A DNA stretch of 18,367 nt from Bacteroidales bacterium. Its GTDB lineage: Bacteria > Bacteroidota > Bacteroidia > Bacteroidales > UBA932. Below the pieces are notes generated by a model, which was not told where the DNA came from, did no database searches, and worked only from the letters and a program-made list of their open reading frames with translations. Position 1 is the first letter of the stretch. Each line of letters starts with the position of its first letter. Location: assembly GCA_020026275.1 (NCBI GenBank), contig JAHHQQ010000031.1:1-18367 (forward strand), given 5' to 3'. Both the position numbers and the translations under genes were made by a program. Shown piece by piece: positions 12,108-18,367 of this stretch.

Positions 12108-13892
12108 ATGTCAACATTGAACAGATTCAAACAGTACATGGGCAAGAGAAAAGTACTGATGCCCCTTTCTCTGACCTTGTCTGCACTGAGCGCCTTGATT
12201 GGCCTGGTGCCCTATTTCCTAATTTGGGTAATCATACGAAAGTATTTCTTCCAGGACATTCTGCCGGGGATGAGCGTCACGCAATGTGCCTGGTGGGCTG
12301 TGGGTGCGGCGATACTATGCGTGATTGTCTATTATGCCGCCCTGATTTTGTCCCATCTGACCGCTTTCCGGGTGGAGAGCAACATGAGAAGAGATGCGAT
12401 GGAGAAGGTTATCCATATGCCGATGGGCTTTTTCAACAATACGACCATGGGACGTGTCCGCAAGGTCATCGATGACAATGCGAGCATCACCCATACCTTC
12501 CTGGCTCATCAGATGCCGGACATTTCAGCATCCATCACCTTGCCGATAGCGGTAATCCTGTCCATATTCATTTTCAACTGGCAGTTGGGGCTGGCCTGTC
12601 TGGTGCCGATTCTGCTGGCGATGTTCTGCATGTCATTCATGATGACAGCCAGTGGAGTAAGTTGGATGAAGATGTATATGGATGCTCTGGAAGACATGAA
12701 TACGGAAGCCATCGAATATGTAAGAGGAATTCCGGTAGTGAAGGTGTTCCAGCAGACAATCTATTCATTCAAGAGCTTCTATGCAAGCATCCAACGTTAC
12801 AATGACACCGTTCAGCGCTGCACAAACACCTGGAGATTGCCGATGTCTGGCTATACGATGGCAATCAATTCCTTCGCTTTCGTGCTGGTTCCGGCAGTCA
12901 TTCTGCTGATGGGCAATAAGGGCGACATGGTCAAGGTGCTGACAGATTTTTTCTTCTTCATCCTGGTGACTCCTTTCCTGACTGACAGCATCATGCGGAA
13001 TTCTTATCTGAGCAGTTCTAAAGAGCAGGCCAAACAAGTTCTGGATCGTATGGATCATCTCTTGTCGTTCGAGCCTTTGAAGGAGAGCGGACATCCACAG
13101 AAACCGGACAGTCACGATATCAAGTTCTGTCAAGTGACCTTCGCTTATCCGGGAATGGAAAAGAAAGCTGTGGAGAAAGTATCTTTTGCGATTCCTGAAG
13201 GGAAACGGTTCGCTCTTGTGGGCGAATCGGGTGGCGGAAAGAGTACCATCGCACGTCTGGTGCCTCGCTTTTGGGACCCACAGGAAGGGGAAGTGCTGAT
13301 TGGTGGCATAAATGTCAAGGAGATTGCCCAAGCGGATCTCATGGAAGAAGTGGCGATTGTGTTCCAGAATGTGAAACTGTTCAAGACCACCCTTCTGGAC
13401 AATATCCGGATGGGGCGTCCGACAGCCAGCATGGAGGAAATCGATGCGGCGGTAAATGCGGCCCAGTGCCGGGAAATCATCGACCGCTTGCCACAGGGTC
13501 TGGAGACCAAGATCGGTACAGAGGGAACTTATCTTTCTGACGGCGAGCAGCAGCGGATTGTGCTGGCTCGTGCCATCTTGAAAGATGCTCCGATTGTAGT
13601 GCTGGATGAGGCGACGGCTTTTGCAGACCCGGAGAATGAGCATCTGATCCAGAAAGCCCTGAAGGAGCTGACAAAGGGCAAAACCCTGCTGATGATCGCA
13701 CATCGTCTGAGCAGTGTCGTGGATGCGGACCAGATTTTATTGGTTGAGGAAGGCCACATAGCCGAAAGAGGTACGCATGAAGAGCTGGTCGCTTCCGGTG
13801 GCCATTATGCTTCCATGTGGAAAAAGTACAACAAGTCCATCACTTGGACCTTGAAGGATTCATCTGTAAAAGAGGAGGTTTGTCATGATTAA
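12108..13892 (+). CDS. ABC transporter half-protein (permease + ATPase), first of pair
   Basis: 594 aa. The start at 12108 (MSTLNRF) is preferred: the frame opens at 12012, but that would cross the terminator and operator and add residues unlike the family. The transmembrane domain (six helices, about 15-300) precedes the nucleotide-binding domain (about 335-575): Walker A GESGGGKST (372-380), Q-loop Q420, signature LSDGE (476-480), Walker B IVVLDE (D500, E501), H-loop H532. The DEATAFADPENE segment after Walker B is characteristic of the YbtP/YbtQ and IrtA/IrtB-type group, associated with siderophores or small-molecule export. The signature has D for the usual G. It overlaps the second half-transporter by 8 bp, so the two are translationally coupled and should form a heterodimer in the inner membrane. 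Substrate and direction unknown. Confidence 0.9.
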   Translation: MSTLNRFKQYMGKRKVLMPLSLTLSALSALIGLVPYFLIWVIIRKYFFQDILPGMSVTQCAWWAVGAAILCVIVYYAALILSHLTAFRVESNMRRDAMEKVIHMPMGFFNNTTMGRVRKVIDDNASITHTFLAHQMPDISASITLPIAVILSIFIFNWQLGLACLVPILLAMFCMSFMMTASGVSWMKMYMDALEDMNTEAIEYVRGIPVVKVFQQTIYSFKSFYASIQRYNDTVQRCTNTWRLPMSGYTMAINSFAFVLVPAVILLMGNKGDMVKVLTDFFFFILVTPFLTDSIMRNSYLSSSKEQAKQVLDRMDHLLSFEPLKESGHPQKPDSHDIKFCQVTFAYPGMEKKAVEKVSFAIPEGKRFALVGESGGGKSTIARLVPRFWDPQEGEVLIGGINVKEIAQADLMEEVAIVFQNVKLFKTTLLDNIRMGRPTASMEEIDAAVNAAQCREIIDRLPQGLETKIGTEGTYLSDGEQQRIVLARAILKDAPIVVLDEATAFADPENEHLIQKALKELTKGKTLLMIAHRLSSVVDADQILLVEEGHIAERGTHEELVASGGHYASMWKKYNKSITWTLKDSSVKEEVCHD

Positions 13893-15612
13893 GAAATTAG
13901 CGGACCGGTTTGCGTTGACTGAGCAAGGCGCAAAAGATCTGATCAAAGGAATTGTTCTTTCTACCTTGCTCAATCTGGCCATGATGCTTCCAGGTATCTT
14001 CATATTCCTGTTTCTGAATGACTGCATCCAAAAGGATACCCGCCTGCTCATGCACCCAAGTTGGAGTATTTGGGTCTATATACTTGTCGGTCTGGTATTC
14101 ATGGCCATTATTTTCTGGATAAGTTACCATCAATACAATGCAGTCTATACGAGAGTGTACAATGAGAGCGAGATGCGCCGGGTCAATCTGGCCGAGAAGC
14201 TCCGCAAACTTCCTCTGGCATTTTTCGGAGAGAAGAATCTGTCGGACCTGACGGCGACACTCATGGAGGATTGCACGGAACTTGAGCATACATTCTCGCA
14301 TGCTGTGCCACAGCTGTTCGCTTCCATCATCAGTGCGATACTGATTACTTCAGGTCTGATGTTCTACAATTGGCAATTGGCTCTTTCCTTGTTCTGGGTG
14401 ATTCCAGTGTCATTGCTGCTGATCATCTTGTCGCATCGCCAGTCGACTCGGAACAATGAGAAAAACTATCTGGAGAAGCGCGTGGTGACCGAAACCATAC
14501 AGGAGGGACTGGACAATGTTCTGGAGCTGCAGGCTTATCATCGTGAAGCAGACTACATGAAGAAGCTTTCAAGCGACATTCGCAGATACGAGAAGGTTCG
14601 TACTCATACGGAACTGTCTTTTTCCGTACTGATCAACGGAGCACACGCCATCTTGAAACTGGGTCTGGTAACTGTGATTCTGGTGGGTTCGTTCCTGGTG
14701 GATACCGGATCGATCAGTCTGTTCAAATACCTGGTCTTCCTGATTCTGGGCACGGCCATCTACTCGCCTATATTGCAGGTAATAAGCAACATGGCAGTGC
14801 TCAATTACTTGGACGTGAGAATCAGACGAATTCGGGAGATGAACAATATGCCGGCTCAACAAGGTACGACCCAATTTGATCCGTCTTCCTATGACATTGA
14901 GTTCAAGCATGTCGGCTTTTCTTACGAAGAAGGCAAAGAAGTGCTGAAAGACATTTCCTTTACGGCGAGACAAGGCGAAATTACCGCCCTGGTGGGCTCT
15001 TCCGGTTGTGGAAAGAGTACGGTGGCGAAACTGGCCGCCCGTTTCTGGGATGCTTCCAGCGGCCAGGTGACTTTGGGAGGCCAGGACATTTCCAAGGTGG
15101 AACCGGAGACATTGCTGAAGAATTATGCGGTGGTCTTCCAGGATGTGGTGCTTTTCAAAGCCACTGTCATGGAGAACATCAGGATCGGCCGCCGGGAGGC
15201 TTCTGATGAAGAAGTGCTGCAGGTCGCTCGTCTGGCACAATGTGATGAGTTCGTGACCAGGTTGCCACAAGGTTACCAGACCGTCATCGGTGAGAACGGT
15301 GCTACTTTGTCCGGTGGAGAGCGTCAGAGGATTTCCATTGCCAGGGCTCTTCTGAAGGATGCTCCGATCGTGCTGCTGGACGAGGCTACAGCTTCTTTGG
15401 ATGTAGAGAACGAAACAAAAATCCAGGAGAGCATTTCCAATCTGGTGAAGGACAAGACGGTGCTGGTGATTGCGCACAGAATGCGTACCGTCACAAATTC
15501 CGACAAGGTCGTGGTAATCCAGGACGGCATGGTCGTGGAAAGTGGTCGCCCAGAAGAACTGCAGGCAACTGGTGGTATATTTGCAAGCATGGTCAGAAGA
15601 CAGATGAACTAG
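13885..15612 (+). CDS. ABC transporter half-protein (permease + ATPase), second of pair
   Basis: 575 aa. It begins with ATG inside the last codons of the first gene (ATGATTAA overlap). The six-helix transmembrane domain covers about 20-305. The ATPase domain has Walker A GSSGCGKST (371-379), Q-loop Q419, a canonical signature LSGGE (475-479), Walker B IVLLDE (D499, E500) and H531. Both catalytic glutamates and both H-loops of the pair are intact, so both composite ATP sites could hydrolyse, though the one using the first protein's LSDGE signature may be weaker. Compared with the first protein it has ATASLDVENE instead of ATAFADPENE. Regulation presumably follows the upstream TetR. The operon ends at the hairpin 26 bp downstream. 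Confidence 0.9.
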   Translation: MIKKLADRFALTEQGAKDLIKGIVLSTLLNLAMMLPGIFIFLFLNDCIQKDTRLLMHPSWSIWVYILVGLVFMAIIFWISYHQYNAVYTRVYNESEMRRVNLAEKLRKLPLAFFGEKNLSDLTATLMEDCTELEHTFSHAVPQLFASIISAILITSGLMFYNWQLALSLFWVIPVSLLLIILSHRQSTRNNEKNYLEKRVVTETIQEGLDNVLELQAYHREADYMKKLSSDIRRYEKVRTHTELSFSVLINGAHAILKLGLVTVILVGSFLVDTGSISLFKYLVFLILGTAIYSPILQVISNMAVLNYLDVRIRRIREMNNMPAQQGTTQFDPSSYDIEFKHVGFSYEEGKEVLKDISFTARQGEITALVGSSGCGKSTVAKLAARFWDASSGQVTLGGQDISKVEPETLLKNYAVVFQDVVLFKATVMENIRIGRREASDEEVLQVARLAQCDEFVTRLPQGYQTVIGENGATLSGGERQRISIARALLKDAPIVLLDEATASLDVENETKIQESISNLVKDKTVLVIAHRMRTVTNSDKVVVIQDGMVVESGRPEELQATGGIFASMVRRQMN

Positions 15613-15638
15613 CGAAAACTTGTGTCTCTGGAAAAGAT

Positions 15639-15679
15639 GAACGCCGCACGGAAATCGGACATCCGTACGGCGTTCTTTT
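15639..15679. terminator. Terminator between convergent ABC and trhA genes
   Basis: GAACGCCGCACGGA (15639-15652) pairs with 15662-15675 with one mismatch, loop of 9 nt, then TTTTG. Read on the minus strand it is followed by TCTTTTCC, so it may also stop transcription from trhA. Confidence 0.75.
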
Positions 15680-15705
15680 GTATGATATTTGTTGAGGTGT
15701 TGTCT

Positions 15706-16380
15706 CTACAAACAGTATTCCAGCATGGTATAGACGGCCATCATGTGACAGACGGTTCCGGCCAATACAAAGAAGTGGAAGACCGTATGGAGATATTTCC
15801 GCTTGTAAATGGAATAGAAGACGGATCCGGTAATGTAGCAGACCCCTTCTCCCACTATCCAGAGGACGCTCTTGAGCGGAACGGCTTCCAGCAGCGGCTT
15901 GAATGCAATGACGATGAGCAGGCCCATGACCACATAGCAGACGGTTTCCACATGGCTGATTTCCTTCATCTTGCGGAAACTCAGGCCGGTGCCGACCAGG
16001 GTGCAGAGCCAGATGATCCCGAAGATGGTCCATCCCCAGGCGCCGGAATGTCTCATTGCGATGAGTGCGATGGGAGAATAGCTTCCGGCAATGTGCCAGT
16101 AGATGGCTGCATGGTCAAATTTGCGGAGCCGCGTCTTGTGGATGGTATTGGCAGGACAGGCATGATAGCTGGTCGAGGTGATGTAGGAAAAGAGCATGCC
16201 CACCAGGTAGAGGATAATGCTTGCTTTTCCGATCCAGTCCGTCAACGGAAAATACCGGATGATGAAGAACGTTCCGACAGCTATGCCCAGTACGATGCCC
16301 AAAGCATGGGATAGTGAGTTCCACATTTCCTCTTCTTTGGTGTATCTCTGGCCTGAGGTGACAGTAACCGCTTTACTCAT
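15706..16380 (-). CDS. trhA: Hemolysin III / PAQR-family membrane protein
   Basis: 224 aa, seven predicted transmembrane helices, as in bacterial hemolysin III (TrhA/YqfA, PAQR superfamily). The family's metal site is visible: S69-xxx-H73 (STSYH), D89-H90 and H198-xxx-H202 (HTVFH). The N-terminal YTKEEEMWNSLSHALG matches the conserved entry helix. The first ATG is used because conserved residues begin soon after it. In E. coli TrhA affects membrane fluidity homeostasis; the hemolysin label is historical and no toxin role should be assumed. It is transcribed alone, converging on the ABC operon. Its 133-bp upstream region contains two palindromes and a direct repeat, suggesting dedicated control. 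Confidence 0.92.
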   Translation of the reverse strand: MSKAVTVTSGQRYTKEEEMWNSLSHALGIVLGIAVGTFFIIRYFPLTDWIGKASIILYLVGMLFSYITSTSYHACPANTIHKTRLRKFDHAAIYWHIAGSYSPIALIAMRHSGAWGWTIFGIIWLCTLVGTGLSFRKMKEISHVETVCYVVMGLLIVIAFKPLLEAVPLKSVLWIVGEGVCYITGSVFYSIYKRKYLHTVFHFFVLAGTVCHMMAVYTMLEYCL

Positions 16381-16391
16381 TTTTGCACGAT

Positions 16392-16409
16392 TTGAATCTC
16401 CAGATTCAA
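16392..16409 (-). promoter_or_regulatory. Palindrome just upstream of trhA
   Basis: TTGAATCT and AGATTCAA are perfect complements around a 2-bp centre, 11 bp before the start codon. It could be an operator near the transcription start, or a leader hairpin that affects translation. No clear TAnnTTTG box was found nearby. Confidence 0.45.
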
Positions 16410-16441
16410 TTTTGTGTCAAACAACATGCCGAAGTCACGAT

Positions 16442-16460
16442 TGTACCGCAAGTGTACCGC
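16442..16460 (-). repeat. Tandem direct repeat upstream of trhA
   Basis: On the plus strand TGTACCGC at 16442-16449 repeats at 16453-16460; the 11-bp period is about one DNA turn. It lies 62-80 bp upstream of the trhA start, where an activator could bind. Confidence 0.45.
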
Positions 16461-16472
16461 TTTGGGCTTTTT

Positions 16473-16501
16473 CCCCCATATGGACATTTCCCGTATGGGG
16501 G
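16473..16501. repeat. Hairpin containing dispersed motif, copy 3
   Basis: CCCCCATA (16473-16480) and TATGGGGG (16494-16501) are perfect complements around a 13-nt loop. The loop carries GGACATTTCCCG, which with the preceding AT differs by one base from the motif before the Nudix gene. It starts 12 bp after the GH9-CE4 stop codon (minus strand) but has no U-tract on that strand, so a simple intrinsic terminator is doubtful. Confidence 0.6.
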
Positions 16502-16513
16502 GATAGAAAGCGT

Positions 16514-18367
16514 TTACTGTACGTCGGCGAGGGAGCAGAACCGGTAGCCTTTGCGTTTGAGGTGACGGATGATTTCTCCCAGACGGTCGAACAGGCGGTC
16601 GGTCCTTGCTTCCTGCACTCCCGGGTGGATCATGAGGAGGGCGCCGTTGAGCGTTTCGGATTTCTCGAAGGCGTAGAGGCGGTCGATCAGTTCCTGGGAC
16701 GAACGGTAGCTCTTCATGGACGGGATGGTGTAGTCGGCAGGGGTGGCGGTGCCTGGCGTGTAGTTCACGACCTGATAGCCCATGGATTCGATGACGTGGA
16801 CACAGGCCTGGTTGTAGTACTCGTATGGTGGCAGGAACCAGCGGGAGGCTTCTCTGGTGACGCCGAAGCGTTCCAGTTCCTGAGCGTTGCGTACCAAATC
16901 GGCACGAAGGGAGTCCGGGGTTACCAGGCAGACGGAGCGGTCTTCCCAAGGCGCATAGAGCAGATGGCCGTCAGAGTGGCCTCCGACATAGTGGCCTTCT
17001 TTGACCATGCGGCGGATCAGGGCGGCGTGTTCCGGCATGCGGAGACAGTTGCCGGTGAGGAAGAAGGAACCGTGGATCTTGTTCTTCTTGAGGGTGTTCA
17101 GGATGGTTTCCACTCCGTTGAAGAGGGAGTCGGCGGTGAAGACGAGATAGATGTCTTTCTGGTCGGGGTTGATGCGGATGATGGCTCCTTCGGTGTCACG
17201 GACCACTTGGGCGCGACGGGCGCTCTTCTTCTGCTGGAGGCCCTGTCCTTCTTTGGCGGCGAAATAGTAGGTCAGGCCGGCGGTGCCGTCCATGGTCGGT
17301 TCGTTGCTGGCGTAGTCTCCGCTGTCATCGTGGTAAACGGCGATGCCGTGGTTGAAGACTTCGTAGGCATCTTCTTTGGTCAGGCAGGCTCCGGCCCGGT
17401 CGAGGAAGACGCTCCGATAGACCGGACCATCGAGCAGACCTCCCTTCGGAGGACGGTTTTCCAGAACGGTGAAGGCAGAGTGAGGCTGCTCCGGCACGTC
17501 CTCGCCTCCTTCCGGATAACCGATGATCATGCTGGTCCCCCATGGGTTGCAGCCGAGAAGCCAGTCACGCAGCGCAGCTTCCATTTCCAGGTAGGTTTCA
17601 TCTCCCGTGGTCTTGTGATAGAGACGGGCATGGGTGATGGCGGCGGAGGTCAGGTTGTTGGAGCACCAGATGTATGGGATGCCGTTCAGGAACGGGTCGC
17701 CTTCTGCGCGGTCTGCAAGGTACTGGAGGCCCTGGCGCATGAAGCCCTGGTATTTGGAGGCCATGAGCGGCTCTTCACATTTGGCGAGGTAATAGTGGCC
17801 CAGGTTGATGAACGGATAGAACTGGTAGTGTCTGCCGGTACCGAGCTGCATCCACGGTGAGACCGGTTCGAGCTGGCCCCAGTAGTCGGCGGCTTTCAGC
17901 CATTCGGCGGCATCTTTCTCTGCGGCAGCCACCTTGACGGGAGCGCCTGTCTTCTTGACTTCGTCATACGAACGGTGAGGCTGTCCTTTTCCATAATGGT
18001 AGAAGGTGGCGGCGGCGAGTTCCACGTCGTCGGTATAGGTGTCCTCCTCATAGAAATAAGGAGAGCGCAGGCAGCAGGTCTGGGTGTTGCCCGGCTTTTC
18101 TTCGGCGTAGTCATAGGCCTGTTCTGCCTTTACTTTCAACTTCTTGGAAAATTCCGGATCGATCTCTGAATAGAGTTCGGAGGCCAGGGCGAAGGTGGAA
18201 GAGAACTTGCCGGCCACGGATGCGACACCTGTGCTGCGGTTGATCCATTTGCCCAATCCCTGAGGTTCCCCTGTCACATAATAGACAGGACGGCCATTTC
18301 CAGGGCCCCAGCCATAATCAACGGGATCATCCTGCGGTGCACGAAAAGCTAAATGATCACGGTCATC
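16514..18367 (-). CDS. GH9 glycoside hydrolase fused to CE4-like deacetylase domain (5' end missing)
   Basis: 617 residues are visible and the frame stays open to the right edge, so the start, signal peptide and the GH9 DAGD aspartates lie outside. Residues about 1-370 are the (alpha/alpha)6 barrel of GH9, a family of endoglucanases acting on cellulose and other beta-glucans: GRPVYYVTG near the start, CNPWGTSMIIGYPEG, and DYASNEPTMDGTAG with the expected catalytic acid E356. After a linker, residues about 405-610 are a polysaccharide-deacetylase (CE4/NodB) fold: FTAD (410-413) in place of the classical TFDD, HSDGH (464-468) metal histidines, RWFLPPYEYYN and MIHPG. GH9-CE4 fusions are known in Bacteroidota. 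The protein is probably exported and would trim acetylated or amino-substituted beta-glucan. Whether the altered first motif still binds metal is open. Confidence 0.88.
   Translation of the reverse strand, partial: DDRDHLAFRAPQDDPVDYGWGPGNGRPVYYVTGEPQGLGKWINRSTGVASVAGKFSSTFALASELYSEIDPEFSKKLKVKAEQAYDYAEEKPGNTQTCCLRSPYFYEEDTYTDDVELAAATFYHYGKGQPHRSYDEVKKTGAPVKVAAAEKDAAEWLKAADYWGQLEPVSPWMQLGTGRHYQFYPFINLGHYYLAKCEEPLMASKYQGFMRQGLQYLADRAEGDPFLNGIPYIWCSNNLTSAAITHARLYHKTTGDETYLEMEAALRDWLLGCNPWGTSMIIGYPEGGEDVPEQPHSAFTVLENRPPKGGLLDGPVYRSVFLDRAGACLTKEDAYEVFNHGIAVYHDDSGDYASNEPTMDGTAGLTYYFAAKEGQGLQQKKSARRAQVVRDTEGAIIRINPDQKDIYLVFTADSLFNGVETILNTLKKNKIHGSFFLTGNCLRMPEHAALIRRMVKEGHYVGGHSDGHLLYAPWEDRSVCLVTPDSLRADLVRNAQELERFGVTREASRWFLPPYEYYNQACVHVIESMGYQVVNYTPGTATPADYTIPSMKSYRSSQELIDRLYAFEKSETLNGALLMIHPGVQEARTDRLFDRLGEIIRHLKRKGYRFCSLADVQ

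Noticed and set aside
16217..17860. 547-aa open frame antisense to the GH9-CE4 gene
   Set aside because: The opposite strand carries clear GH9 and CE4 motifs; this frame is low-complexity Val/Gly-rich shadow sequence.
1..18367. CRISPR array or long tandem repeats
   Set aside because: No regularly spaced repeats of suitable length on reading the window; all repeats seen are short hairpins, dyads or two-copy direct repeats.

Overview
The window looks like a chromosomal segment of a member of the order Bacteroidales. Several intergenic regions carry the Bacteroidota -7 promoter motif TAnnTTTG, Shine-Dalgarno sequences are mostly absent, and the gene set (exported GH89-like and GH9 enzymes, a lipoprotein with Ig-like and FISUMP-like modules, paired ABC exporters) fits gut-type Bacteroidales. 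I cannot fix the genus. There is no rRNA, tRNA, CRISPR array or recognisable transposase, and no gene-free stretch exceeds about 270 bp.

Left part (1 to about 4400): an AT-rich block, clearly different in base composition from the rest, that holds three proteins with nuclease folds. A Sau3AI/MutH-type restriction endonuclease lies on the minus strand. Divergent from it is a CoiA-like zinc-finger/PD-(D/E)XK protein with an internal duplication. Next comes a membrane-anchored NERD nuclease-fold protein with a topoisomerase-type zinc ribbon. No DNA methyltransferase is visible beside the endonuclease. By hand count the block has only four GATC sites, far below expectation. This is the best candidate in the window for an uncharacterised defence-type locus.

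Middle part (about 4550 to 11340): a Nudix hydrolase with a compositional break inside it. Then a two-module surface-type lipoprotein whose 5' leader holds a strong hairpin. On the opposite strand is a secreted GH89-like glycosidase. Divergent from that is a pair of tandem paralogous exported proteins (TapB/DUF3108-like) ending at a perfect 15-bp hairpin.

Right part (about 11400 to 18367): a TetR regulator, a textbook terminator overlapping its stop codon, a candidate TetR operator, and a translationally coupled pair of half-size ABC transporters related to the YbtP/YbtQ-IrtA/IrtB group. On the minus strand follow a hemolysin III/PAQR membrane protein (trhA) and, running off the right edge, a GH9 endoglucanase-type domain fused to a CE4-like polysaccharide deacetylase domain.

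A 14-15 bp motif (ACATGAACATTTCCC and close variants) occurs three times, only in intergenic DNA: it flanks the Nudix gene as an inverted pair and recurs upstream of trhA. It is not explained by any feature I recognise.
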